64,000 nucleotides of DNA from Lewinellaceae bacterium (lineage in GTDB: Bacteria; Bacteroidota; Bacteroidia; Chitinophagales; Saprospiraceae): positions 1,736,001 to 1,800,000 of the forward strand of contig JACJXX010000002.1 in the NCBI GenBank assembly GCA_020636435.1. Direction: 5' to 3'. The stretch's first letter is position 1. Every line of letters starts with the position of its first letter. Shown here piece by piece: positions 33,361 to 42,340 of this stretch. The notes under the pieces were generated by a model. The model searched no databases. It was not told the origin of the DNA and saw only the letters and a program-made list of their open reading frames with translations. The translations under genes were made by a program, and so were the position numbers.

Positions 33361-33723
33361 ATGAAATATTTCAACATCTTCCTGGCCCTGCTCTTCGCCC
33401 TCTTCGCGGTGGTTCAGCTCAACGACCCGGACCCCTGGGGCTGGGTGGCGATGTACGGCTTCGTGGCCGCCGTCTCAGCGTTTGCTGCTTTCGGGCATTA
33501 TCACCAATACATCCTGTACCTCGGCCTGGGGGGCGTTCTGATCTGGATGGCCACGCTGCTGCCCGATTTCATCAACTGGATAAAAATGGGTATGCCGACG
33601 ATCACGGACTCTATGAAAGCAGAATCTCCTCATGTAGAGCTGGCCCGGGAGTTTCTGGGGTTATTATTGTGCGGGCTGGCACTGGGGTGGCATTGGAGGG
33701 GGGCGAGATGCTTATATAGCTAA
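33361..33723 (+). CDS. TMEM220-like membrane protein
   Basis: A 120-residue protein with four hydrophobic helices, beginning MKYFNIFLALLFALFAVVQL directly followed by NDPDPWGWVAMYGF, the family hallmark. It is GC-rich like the bulk of the window, so it marks the right edge of the AT-rich island (about 33355). Function unknown. The gap after it (33724-33858) holds no gene. Confidence 0.75.
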   Translation: MKYFNIFLALLFALFAVVQLNDPDPWGWVAMYGFVAAVSAFAAFGHYHQYILYLGLGGVLIWMATLLPDFINWIKMGMPTITDSMKAESPHVELAREFLGLLLCGLALGWHWRGARCLYS

Positions 33724-33858
33724 ATTGTTAAATTGTTTCAGGGCGAGATAGCATATAGGTATATGTGCCTCTCCCTAATGAATGGAGGAGAACCGGGAGC
33801 GGGCAGCCCGGCATTTTCCGGAGGAGGTTGTCATTAAGTGACGATTAACCGCAACTAT

Positions 33859-35247
33859 TTAGCGTTTGACTGTATAGAAAATAGAATACCCTACTCCTAA
33901 GGAAAAATAAGCCTGATGCAGGCGCAGGTCATTATCGAGGTAATTGAAAACATCCGTCAATTGCGGGTTGGCGCTCCGGTTGTCGCCGTTCACAATATTG
34001 CTCGGCGTCCAATGATAACATACCTCCAGGGAAAAAAACAGGTTGCCGGAATACACTTTCGCACCCACCCCTCCCATAAGGCTGTAGGAATAATCGCGGC
34101 GCAGGGCGGGGCCGGTAGGGCCTGACAAGCCTCCGGTAATTTTACTACGGGAGGCGAGCAGTATCTCATTTTCCCCGGCGCCGGCGCTGCCCCCTCCTTC
34201 AAAGGTGATGGCGGGCCGCAACAGGAAAGCTCTGTCGAGCCGCTGGCCCGATATGCCCGCCAGCAAATAGGGAGATACCCGGTTGAGGAAGGTTTCTGCG
34301 TCTTTTTCTTCCTGTACCTTTAAATTTCCCGGAGCCTTTACCCGCTGCCCGGCCGTGATGTAGTAACGGAACCCCAGGCTGGCCTGGGAGCCCCGCCAGC
34401 GTTCCTGTAAAGCAAGGGTGGCGCCCCGCCGCTCTTCATTGGGAGCCCGGGCATTTTCGTAGCTTCCTTCGTAGCTGTAACTGTTCCACTGGTAACCCAG
34501 GCCAAAGAAAAACTCCAGGTTGGAAAGCAGGGGGCGAAAGCAGAGTTGGGCCTCGATATGCGGGTCGTAAAGGTAGCGGTAGCGCTCCGACCTGATGGCC
34601 ACTCCATCGGGGCTGAACTGACGGGTCGTGTAGGGCCGGGTTAGATGCGACCCTCCCGAAAGAGCAAAGGAAAAACGGGGCTCAGAGATGAACTTCCCGG
34701 CAAAAAACCGGAAAGACTGGCTGCGGCCGGTTCCGGGTTGGTATTGAGGCGCCAGCGGATAGATTTTTTTAAAGGCCCAGGCTGCCGTATCGAATTGCCC
34801 GAGGCGAAGGGCCGCTTCGGTATACAATTCCAGAACCTCCAGCCGCCGGGAGCCCGGCATCCGGGAATCCGTCACGCAACCGTCCAGCAGGGCCAGCACC
34901 CGCTCCGGGTAGGCTTCGAGCAGGGGCCGTGCCTTGTCGAGGGAATCCCGGCAGTCGAGAGCGCCGGAACTTTGTAGCCGGACTTCTGATCTTTTCAGGA
35001 TGGTACCCGCCTGTTTTTCCATGCCCATCTTAGTGTAGGAATGGTACAACAGCCGGCGGGCCTCCAACTCCTGTATTTCGGAAAGGACCCCGGCCTCGAC
35101 ACAGGGTTCCAACGTGGCGACAACCTCGCTGAAAGCGGCCTGGCGAAAGGCAGAACGGGCCTCCCGCAGGCGGGCCTCGCAATCCATAGGCTGGGCCAGC
35201 GCGAGGTTCCAGGCAAAAAGCAATGTCAAGCAGGCGATACACTTCAT
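33859..35247 (-). CDS. outer-membrane beta-barrel protein with helical N-terminal repeats
   Basis: A 462-residue exported protein; start MKCIACLTLLFAWNLALAQ at 35247 gives a signal peptide. Residues about 20-165 are TPR-like helices (AFSEVVATLEPCVEAGVLSE; FDTAAWAFKKIYPLAPQY). From about 180 on, strands of a membrane barrel appear (FSFALSGGSHL; ASLGFRYYITAG; YFSLGVGYSIFYTVKR at the end). It is last in the CHAT-STAND-WD40 operon, 10 bases after the WD40 gene stop. It is probably the outer-membrane partner of the periplasmic propeller; this role is inferred from operon position. Confidence 0.75.
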   Translation of the reverse strand: MKCIACLTLLFAWNLALAQPMDCEARLREARSAFRQAAFSEVVATLEPCVEAGVLSEIQELEARRLLYHSYTKMGMEKQAGTILKRSEVRLQSSGALDCRDSLDKARPLLEAYPERVLALLDGCVTDSRMPGSRRLEVLELYTEAALRLGQFDTAAWAFKKIYPLAPQYQPGTGRSQSFRFFAGKFISEPRFSFALSGGSHLTRPYTTRQFSPDGVAIRSERYRYLYDPHIEAQLCFRPLLSNLEFFFGLGYQWNSYSYEGSYENARAPNEERRGATLALQERWRGSQASLGFRYYITAGQRVKAPGNLKVQEEKDAETFLNRVSPYLLAGISGQRLDRAFLLRPAITFEGGGSAGAGENEILLASRSKITGGLSGPTGPALRRDYSYSLMGGVGAKVYSGNLFFSLEVCYHWTPSNIVNGDNRSANPQLTDVFNYLDNDLRLHQAYFSLGVGYSIFYTVKR

Positions 35248-35257
35248 ACTTCCTATT

Positions 35258-37417
35258 TTATTTGCATGACGGAGGAGTCCCGCTTTCCTGAAAGTACTCC
35301 TCCCAGGGCCCGGCCCAGTCCAGAGCGCCTCCTCCCCTCTCTTCCAACAACCGGCAGAGCTTTTGAGCATAAATCTCCGATCCCAGGTAAAAGCGTACAA
35401 TATCGCCACCTTTTGACCCCAGCAGCAATTCCCAGCTGTCTTTGGAAAAAGCGATTGCTGAGGCGGAGAGGCCTTTCATATCCAAAAGGACCGGTTGATA
35501 GGTCGCGCGCTCTGTAAGATAGCGGCCGATGTCAATGATACTAACCTTCCCATCCCTCGACAAGGAGGCCAGGTACCGCCCGTCGGGGCTGTATTGCATG
35601 GCCTCGATGGCCGACTGATGGATTTGGACGGGAGGAATGTCGGCATTATCCATCTCGATGTAGATATCGCCGTATTGATCGCCCAGGGCCAGTTGCGCCC
35701 CTGCCCCTTCTGTGCCTGCGGCCGCCACAGCGGTCAGAATATTAGGCCAATCCTGTTGCACCTGGCCGTCCTGGACGGCCTGCCCATCCCGGGTCAGGCC
35801 CAGATAACCTCCATCGTACCGGGCTATCGCTTTTAAAGGCTGTTGGAAACCCGAAGGTTCAAGGGTGCGGCTTTCGGGATCGAACCACAAGGGCGAATCT
35901 GCGTAACCGGCAACCAGGAATTTTCCGGATTCGGGTTCGTAAATGGCATCGGTGGCGCCCCAGTTGCCGGGATAGGGCGCCTGGTATAACTTCCCGGAAG
36001 AGGTATCGTACAATTGAACAAAGGGCAGTCGGCTGCAGATCAGCAGCCATCGCCCGTCGTCGCTGATGGCCAGGTGGTTGTGCACGTCGGGGTGGATGCC
36101 TTTGATCCGGCCAGTCGACGCGCCGCCGAATGCCCAATGCATGACCACGCCGTCAGCGCCGGCGGAATAATATCCATTCCCGGCAGCTACGATGCTCATC
36201 GGATATTCCTTATGAACGTTTTTCAACTGGTCCGTATCTTCCACTCCCATTTGCTGCCGCAGGGATTGCAGCGCGTGGTAGAGCGCCTTGTAGATGTCGC
36301 CGTTATCAGGGTCTCCTCCCAATCCGGGCTTTGCATTGACCTCATAGGCCTGATACGCCAGCATGGCTTTCGCCAGGACCTGCTCGTCCGGCAATTGGGG
36401 AACGCGCAATGCAATATTCCGTGACTTGATGATGAGGGATAAGGCCTCGGCTCGTTGGCGGGCCGTGTCGGCCTCCAGGGCCTTGTCCCGTGCCAGTTCT
36501 GCGGAGTCCCGTGCCTGTTGTTCAGCCAACAGAGCACGTTCCGTTTGCTCGGTAAGATCCACGTTGGCGATAGCCAGGCGATTGGCAAGCGATTCGGCAT
36601 CCCCCCGGGCGGCGGTAGCTTCAATGGCGCTCTGGCGGGCTTCGTCGGCACTGGCAAGTGCCTTGTCGCGAGCCAACTCCAATTCGCGGTTTAAAGACCG
36701 GACGGTATCCCGCTGCTTACCCAGTTCAATTGCTCTTTGCGTAGCCAGGGCTTCGCTGGCCTTTGCCTCCTGGCTGGCTTGAACCGCTACCTTTCGGGCT
36801 TTCTCCGCTTCTTGATAATTCCTGTAGATCAACGCCACCAAAGTAGACAACAGGAGAATAAGGGCCAGCAAGGCACCTCCACGCAGCCTTTTCCGCCTTT
36901 TTACAGCCCGTTGGCTGCGGCGCACGAATGCCCGTTCCTGGCTGGTAAGCGCCAGCACATCGGCCAGAGGCAGGACGTTGTTCAGCTCTTTTTCCGACAG
37001 CAAATCCTTCCGCTGGCATTTATCCCGGACGAGGGCGGCCATTTCCCGCCGCAGCGTGCGCTGGCCGAGGAAGAGCTGGTTCAGTTCCTGGGCCAAATAA
37101 TTGCTGGAGATTTGCAGCTGCCCCTCATCCGTATGCCCGATCAGCCCCGCCCGGGCCAGGCCGGCCAATGCCTGCCGGTAGTTGGCCGGGGAATATTCCG
37201 GGGCCCGGCCCAGCTTTTGCTGCAAATCGGTTTCAGGCAAGCTCAGGGGAGTCCCTCCCTCGGGCGTCAGCCAGTCCAGGATAGTGCGGGCCAATCCAGC
37301 TACCGCTGGGCCATGCTTTTCACCGAGCAGCCTCAGTTCTTCGTCCACGAAAGCGTAGACGGAAGACACGGGCTCGATGGCGCATTTTATCCGTGATATT
37401 TTATTTTGCAGGCTCAT
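35258..37417 (-). CDS. winged-helix / TM / coiled-coil / WD40 protein of the STAND operon
   Basis: A 719-residue protein. Residues 1-130 are the winged-helix part that normally follows the NTPase in STAND proteins (ALAGLARAGLIGHTDEGQLQ). A basic stretch (RRSQRAVKRRKRLRGG, 166-181) precedes one transmembrane helix (ALLALILLLSTLVALIY, about 182-198). Then comes a long coiled coil rich in Ala/Glu/Arg (about 200-335) and a beta-propeller (about 400-700; for example AMQYSPDGRYLASLSRDGKV). Positive-inside charge puts the N-terminus in the cytoplasm and the propeller in the periplasm. The start ATG overlaps the stop of the NTPase gene (ATGA), so the two are translationally coupled and probably one broken-up STAND protein. 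Confidence 0.8.
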   Translation of the reverse strand: MSLQNKISRIKCAIEPVSSVYAFVDEELRLLGEKHGPAVAGLARTILDWLTPEGGTPLSLPETDLQQKLGRAPEYSPANYRQALAGLARAGLIGHTDEGQLQISSNYLAQELNQLFLGQRTLRREMAALVRDKCQRKDLLSEKELNNVLPLADVLALTSQERAFVRRSQRAVKRRKRLRGGALLALILLLSTLVALIYRNYQEAEKARKVAVQASQEAKASEALATQRAIELGKQRDTVRSLNRELELARDKALASADEARQSAIEATAARGDAESLANRLAIANVDLTEQTERALLAEQQARDSAELARDKALEADTARQRAEALSLIIKSRNIALRVPQLPDEQVLAKAMLAYQAYEVNAKPGLGGDPDNGDIYKALYHALQSLRQQMGVEDTDQLKNVHKEYPMSIVAAGNGYYSAGADGVVMHWAFGGASTGRIKGIHPDVHNHLAISDDGRWLLICSRLPFVQLYDTSSGKLYQAPYPGNWGATDAIYEPESGKFLVAGYADSPLWFDPESRTLEPSGFQQPLKAIARYDGGYLGLTRDGQAVQDGQVQQDWPNILTAVAAAGTEGAGAQLALGDQYGDIYIEMDNADIPPVQIHQSAIEAMQYSPDGRYLASLSRDGKVSIIDIGRYLTERATYQPVLLDMKGLSASAIAFSKDSWELLLGSKGGDIVRFYLGSEIYAQKLCRLLEERGGGALDWAGPWEEYFQESGTPPSCK

Positions 37418-39273
37418 GCTTCTTCTAAAGCTTGGATGCGGTTGAAAAGGGCTTGCAGCAGGCTCAGGTTGGCTTCTCCTTCGTGAAGGGTGCGCTGTAA
37501 AATTTGCTCCCGCAGCGCTTGGTCATCCATGAGGCCCAAATAATCCAGCAGGCCCGCTACCACCCTGCCCGCTGCTGCTTCGCCAAGAGGTTCGAGCCGG
37601 AGCTGTTTTTCCAAAAGCTCCGGAACAACCGCCTGAAATGCCGGCAGGTAGGAAAAAAACTCCTCTCTGGCCACAAACAGCAGGCCATAAGCCGGGCGGG
37701 TGGCCAGCAGGTGAGCGATATGCCGGTAGAAAGACTCCAGTTGGGAAGGTTCCAGGTGCACGAAGAACTCCTCCAACTGGTCAAAAATAATGAACCGGCG
37801 GCTTGCATCTTCAGCCTCTGTTTCGCCGAAGCAGGCTCGGGACAGGAGGTTTTCGGCCTGCCCGGGGGAGGGAGGCCGCCCGAAAATACCCGCCCAGGCG
37901 GGTTCCTGCTGCAGCGCCGGGCGGCACACCACCAGGCGGCAACCAAACAACTGCTGCAGGCGGGGCAACAGGCCTGCCTGCACAACCGAGCTTTTGCCAA
38001 CGCCGGTAGGGCCATAAAGCAGCGTGGTGGAGGACTGCAGTTTATTGGCCATCAGGTCGAAAAGTTCCTCCGTCTCCTTTTCGCGGCCCCAAAAGATGGA
38101 AGCCTGTCCGGCCCGGTAGGGCCCCAACCCCGGCGTAGGCCCATCATAAGCCTGCAGGCCTGCAGGCAGGGCCGGTATCTCCACGGTGCGGGCTTCCATT
38201 TTGAACAGATGGGCAGCCAGGCTGTCGTGCGCCAGTTCATACTGGTTGTTTTCCATTGGGTGGAGTATCCGGCGGTCTTCAAAAAATTCGATCATGCGGT
38301 TCACTTCCGCTTCGCTGTAACCGGGGAGAAAACGGGGAATTTCCCGCCGGGGCAGCGGCCGCCGCGTCCCTTTCTGGGTGACAAAAGCCTTCAGGAAGTT
38401 GATGGCCTGGCCCCGGCCGCCTTTATCCCTGGACTCAAACTCCTGGAGCTGGCGGCCGAGGAAAGTGGCCAGTACGTCTTCCAACTGGCCGATGCGGGCA
38501 ACCGTTGCTGCGTCGAATACTTTCCGCCCTGCTTCCACCGGCGCTTCCCGGTAGAGATGATCCAGGAATACCTGGAGGTAAGGCAGGCGCACGCGCCCCT
38601 GCTCGGCTACCGCTTCGACAATAGCAGCTGCGATGTCTTCGCTCACTGTCGCCAATTGAGGTATTTTCCTGGAAGTTTCTATGATAACCTTTCGGGCGTT
38701 TGCCTGGCTCATGGGCTCTACCCGCAGGCGTTTGCTGAACAGGCTGTCCGCTTCTTTTTCAAAAGCATACAAGTACGCCAGGTATTCCTCCCGAATAGCA
38801 AAGATGACCTTGCAGGGCAGGGCACTGACTTTGATGACCTCCAGTATGGTGGCAATGAATGTTTTTTGTTCTTCCTCAGACCCCAGGATAAAAAGTTCTT
38901 CGAATTGGTCGAAGATCAGGTAGATGGGGCGCAGGTAATCCAGGTACAGGCTGAAGAGCAATTTTACAGGCGGCACTTCTTCCTGGGGGGGCGCTTCCAG
39001 TTTGCTCCGTATGGCCTGTTTGAGGGAGGCATTGATGTCCCCGTTGTGGCGAATGTAGAGGTCCAGCCAGTCCGATTCCCGGAACCGGCCCGCCAGGCCA
39101 CACTGGATGAGGCTTGTTTTGCCCGTTCCCGATTGGCCGTAAACCAAAAGGATGCGCGACTGGAAGACAAACTCGTACAGCTGGTTCACTTCGTCTTCCC
39201 TCCCGAAGAAGATGTCCGTATCCTTCCGGGTATAGGGGCTGAGAAATTTGAATGGCGACTGTTTATCCAACAT
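37414..39273 (-). CDS. STAND-type NTPase with two P-loop domains
   Basis: A 619-residue cytoplasmic protein starting MLDKQSPFKFL at 39273, overlapping the CHAT gene by 11 bases. Two STAND/AAA-like ATPase domains are evident. Domain 1 has FFGREDEV, Walker A GQSGTGKTS (46-54), Walker B YLIFDQFEE (118-126) and AIREEYLAYL. Domain 2 has IFWGREKE, Walker A GPTGVGKSS (421-429), Walker B FIIFDQLEE (494-502) and VAREEFFSYL. Both look catalytically intact. STAND proteins are nucleotide switches that oligomerise on sensing a trigger. The neighbours supply a protease (upstream) and a propeller sensor (downstream). Confidence 0.85.
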   Translation of the reverse strand: MLDKQSPFKFLSPYTRKDTDIFFGREDEVNQLYEFVFQSRILLVYGQSGTGKTSLIQCGLAGRFRESDWLDLYIRHNGDINASLKQAIRSKLEAPPQEEVPPVKLLFSLYLDYLRPIYLIFDQFEELFILGSEEEQKTFIATILEVIKVSALPCKVIFAIREEYLAYLYAFEKEADSLFSKRLRVEPMSQANARKVIIETSRKIPQLATVSEDIAAAIVEAVAEQGRVRLPYLQVFLDHLYREAPVEAGRKVFDAATVARIGQLEDVLATFLGRQLQEFESRDKGGRGQAINFLKAFVTQKGTRRPLPRREIPRFLPGYSEAEVNRMIEFFEDRRILHPMENNQYELAHDSLAAHLFKMEARTVEIPALPAGLQAYDGPTPGLGPYRAGQASIFWGREKETEELFDLMANKLQSSTTLLYGPTGVGKSSVVQAGLLPRLQQLFGCRLVVCRPALQQEPAWAGIFGRPPSPGQAENLLSRACFGETEAEDASRRFIIFDQLEEFFVHLEPSQLESFYRHIAHLLATRPAYGLLFVAREEFFSYLPAFQAVVPELLEKQLRLEPLGEAAAGRVVAGLLDYLGLMDDQALREQILQRTLHEGEANLSLLQALFNRIQALEEA

Positions 39274-41107
39274 AACTGATCTCATTGCTGGCACGAGCAT
39301 TGCGCATGATGCGCAGGAAACTTTCAAACTGCCCTTTGATATTAGGAAAATGATCATCGTTGACGATCAGCCGGTTATCCTCCCCGGAGGGCTCTTCCCC
39401 GGTGGAATGCTCATCCAGTTGTTCTGAAAACTGGTAAACAAAAGCGAAATTGCCCGCCTCATCCTGCTCGAAGTGATGGAAAAAGTAAAGCTTAGACTCC
39501 GCTGCACCTTTCAGCGCATTTTCGTCGATGATGAAAGGAGACAAGCTCAGCACTACGGAAAGGTCCTTCTCATCCCGCAATAAAAGAACGGACTGGCTGT
39601 CTATGGGGTAGGGAGAACTGCGCTGGGTATCCTCCACTCCCTGCATAATGCGGAACAGGTTGACCAGCTTCAACTGGTATTCTTCCTTTTTATAACGCTC
39701 CCGGTGCAGCTCCACCGATTTTATGGTCAGTAGTTTGTAGTTGATGCAAAACCCCAGCTTGGTAAAGATGGTGGCCAGGTGTTTTTCACCCTGTATGCAC
39801 AGGCTCTTCAGTTCCTCTTCCTTCGCCTGCAGGGGCATCTGGTGCTTGATGTCTTCCAGGAAGAGGTGTGCTTCGTAAAACTCTTGTTCTTCGTCAAAAG
39901 CCTCTTTCAGGCGGGCCATTTCTTTAATAAAAGGCTCCAGCTGGTTTTGTTCGTCGCTGAAGATGCGGTAGGCCAAACGGATCAGTTTAACGAAATTGTA
40001 AAACCGGGCCTCGGAAGGCCGAAGGGAAAGGTACATGTCAAACTCGTCAAAAAAGGCAGAAGGGATCGCCTTCAACTTTTTGTAGTAGATGGCGTCCCAA
40101 AGCTGCGAGAGCATGATGAAAAACAGAAAACGCACCAGCACATCGTACGTATTGACGATCTGCCGGATGCGCTCCGCGCTGATTTTCCTGGAAACCGCCT
40201 CCTGCTCTCCGAACACCAGCTTGCGGAACTGCTGGCCGATCGGAGCCGGCAAAATGTTGATCAGCGCCGCCCGGACGGCTTTGTATTCCATGCTGCCGAA
40301 CTGGCTGAAAAACTCGGTCCACTTTCTGATCTCCTCATTGGTCTTGCTGAATTCTTCGAAGAGCTGCATGACCAGGCCTTCGTTGAGCTTTGGCGCCGAT
40401 TCCGGATAGGCCGGCGTACCCCATATAATTATTTCGCGGTGGTTTTCCAGAGGCAGCTTGTATTCCAGCACGGCCCTTGCCGCCTCGCTGCCTTCTTCTG
40501 CTCCCAGGTAGAGCCCCCAGGGGAAGCCCTTTTCTTCCTCCTCCGCAAAGCCCGCGCCCCGGTAATAGGCGCGGGGAGAAAACTTTTTTACCGATTGCGC
40601 CAGGCTGGCGGCGGAGTGGAAAGCTTCTTCTATGGTGGTATTGGGTTTGGCCAGCGCCTTGTAGAATTGCCCGGCGAAATCGCGGGCCATTTCATCCTTC
40701 ACCTCTACCTGTGTGGCGATGACCGCCGGGATGCCCAGCCCGAGCAGGTAATCGACCTGTTTCCGGGTGGAGCAGCCGTTCAGGAAGACCAGCTTCAGCC
40801 GCTTTTCCTGCGCCAGCAATGCGGCGATGCCTTTGGCGTCAGCATCCTGCCCTTCCAGGCGAAGGCTGCTGCTGTCGGCATGGCCGGCATAGTGAAAGAT
40901 GGCCACCCGGCCCTTGTAATCGGTGAGGTAATGATAAATCTTGCGAATGTCTGCATGCTGGTCGCGGAAAACCTGGATGTGTTGCCGGTTCTGAAGAGGG
41001 TTCAACTCCCGAAAAATGTCTTCTGCTTCCTGTTGGAGCAAAGGAAGATGGTTGTCTTTGTCATCGGCGAATGCCAAAAAGATTACCGGTATATCGGGAG
41101 TTTTCAT
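39263..41107 (-). CDS. CHAT-domain protease with a large helical C-terminal region
   Basis: A 614-residue protein; start MKTPDIPVIFLAFADD at 41107 aligns with the paralogue at 27179. The CHAT domain (1-225) has His76 in IFHYAGHADSS and Cys112 in KLVFLNGCSTRKQV. The remaining ~390 residues are mostly helical (for example ELKSLCIQGEKHLATIFTKL) and unrecognised; they may bind the STAND NTPase. It is the first gene of a four-gene operon. A possible -7 box (TATATTTA, minus strand, 41173-41180) lies 66 bases upstream. Proteolysis on activation of the STAND switch is the likely function by analogy. Confidence 0.82.
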   Translation of the reverse strand: MKTPDIPVIFLAFADDKDNHLPLLQQEAEDIFRELNPLQNRQHIQVFRDQHADIRKIYHYLTDYKGRVAIFHYAGHADSSSLRLEGQDADAKGIAALLAQEKRLKLVFLNGCSTRKQVDYLLGLGIPAVIATQVEVKDEMARDFAGQFYKALAKPNTTIEEAFHSAASLAQSVKKFSPRAYYRGAGFAEEEEKGFPWGLYLGAEEGSEAARAVLEYKLPLENHREIIIWGTPAYPESAPKLNEGLVMQLFEEFSKTNEEIRKWTEFFSQFGSMEYKAVRAALINILPAPIGQQFRKLVFGEQEAVSRKISAERIRQIVNTYDVLVRFLFFIMLSQLWDAIYYKKLKAIPSAFFDEFDMYLSLRPSEARFYNFVKLIRLAYRIFSDEQNQLEPFIKEMARLKEAFDEEQEFYEAHLFLEDIKHQMPLQAKEEELKSLCIQGEKHLATIFTKLGFCINYKLLTIKSVELHRERYKKEEYQLKLVNLFRIMQGVEDTQRSSPYPIDSQSVLLLRDEKDLSVVLSLSPFIIDENALKGAAESKLYFFHHFEQDEAGNFAFVYQFSEQLDEHSTGEEPSGEDNRLIVNDDHFPNIKGQFESFLRIMRNARASNEISYVG

Positions 41108-41217
41108 TGGCGGTTTTAAGCGTAGCTGAATGATGCTATGGCGCGCAGTTAGCGGCTCTTGCAAATGGATTCTAAATATAGGAATTTTTGTTTAATCCGG
41201 CTTCATTATTTGCTCGT

Positions 41218-42297
41218 TCACTCCTCTTCCTCCAAATTGTAACGGCGCAGCACCTCCGGCCAGTCGGCCCGGTGTATCCGGTTCACCAGCAGCGGGTTGA
41301 TCTCCTGATAGTAGGGGCTGCCTTTGGGAAGCAGGAAGCTGCGGTACTGCTTATTGAAGGTTACGGGCAGCAGTTGTACTTTGCCGTCCAGTTTGTGGTG
41401 GGTGATGAGATAGTGCAGCACCGTTTTGTCGTAAACCAAAGCGTCGGCCTCGTGGCGGGCCAGGGCCCGCAGGCCCTCTAACGGATCATCGTAAGATTCG
41501 TCAGGCAGGATATCATGGGCGACCAGAAAATCTTCGCTGCCGGTGGCGCCTACCGTCCCCAGCCTGTCCAATGACTGCAAATCCTGTAGTTTCTCGATCT
41601 GGGCCGCCAGAGAATTGACGGTAAGGGTAGAGGCGATCGTAGCCGTAAACCCGGAAATGATGATCACTGCGGTAAACATCCAGATGATGGCAATGCTTTT
41701 GCCTACAGATGTCTTGGGCGCCTTATCGCCATAGCCAACCGTCGTCATAGTCACCGCCGACCACCACAGGCCGTCGAGCAATCCGTGCAGGCCGGGCCGG
41801 AACTGGAAGTGGTTGTGCCGGCGCTCCACCAGCCAGAGCAGCGTGCCGAAACAAAAGATGATAAAAAACAACAGAAGCACGATCTTGAGGAAATCCATGG
41901 AAAAAAAATTGCTGATGAAGATGCGGAACTGGCTTCGCCTCACGCTGGCCGTGGCCACCCCCAGGCTGGAGATAAAAAAAGGCTGGGATACGTCAAACAT
42001 CTTGAGGCGCGTGCTGCTCACGGTCAATGGGTTGATGGTAATGTCAAGCTCCTGGAAATCCAGCGCCCTGATCATGCCGATGATGTCGTAGTACTCCCGG
42101 TATTCGTACTGCACGCCGAGCTGCCCGGCAATATCCTCCCACAGGTCGACGCAGAGGCCTTCGTAATGCCCTTCCCCCATCTTGATGATAAAGGGCGGGT
42201 CGGGGTGCAGCCCTACCCGCAGCACGGTGCTGCCCTGCCCCCAAAGGCAAGTTGACGAAAGCAGGTAACTGATGATTAGAATGGCCTTTAATTTCAT
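41218..42297 (-). CDS. GluR0-like ligand-gated potassium channel
   Basis: A 359-residue protein starting MKLKAILIIS with a signal peptide (1-21). A split amino-acid-binding domain (S1 about 24-125; S2 about 235-355) surrounds a pore region: M1 (FLKIVLLLFFIIFCFGTLLW), pore loop with the potassium filter TVGYGD (186-191), and M3 ISGFTATIASTLTV (214-227), which resembles the SYTANLAAF gating motif of animal glutamate receptors. Ligand residues are conserved: Arg97 in STRLKMFDVSQPFF and Asp290 in ADALVYDKTVL. It should be an inner-membrane K+ channel opened by a periplasmic amino acid such as glutamate. It is rare in bacteria outside a few groups, as I recall. Confidence 0.85.
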   Translation of the reverse strand: MKLKAILIISYLLSSTCLWGQGSTVLRVGLHPDPPFIIKMGEGHYEGLCVDLWEDIAGQLGVQYEYREYYDIIGMIRALDFQELDITINPLTVSSTRLKMFDVSQPFFISSLGVATASVRRSQFRIFISNFFSMDFLKIVLLLFFIIFCFGTLLWLVERRHNHFQFRPGLHGLLDGLWWSAVTMTTVGYGDKAPKTSVGKSIAIIWMFTAVIIISGFTATIASTLTVNSLAAQIEKLQDLQSLDRLGTVGATGSEDFLVAHDILPDESYDDPLEGLRALARHEADALVYDKTVLHYLITHHKLDGKVQLLPVTFNKQYRSFLLPKGSPYYQEINPLLVNRIHRADWPEVLRRYNLEEEE

Positions 42298-42340
42298 GAT
42301 CTTTCTCTTGTGCAATGGTAGTAGGGATGGTTAAATGGGG

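Noticed and set aside
35258..37417. WD40 propeller as a cytoplasmic scaffold
   Set aside because: The basic cluster directly before the only TM helix favours a cytoplasmic N-terminus and a periplasmic propeller, so the cytoplasmic reading is less likely, although not excluded.
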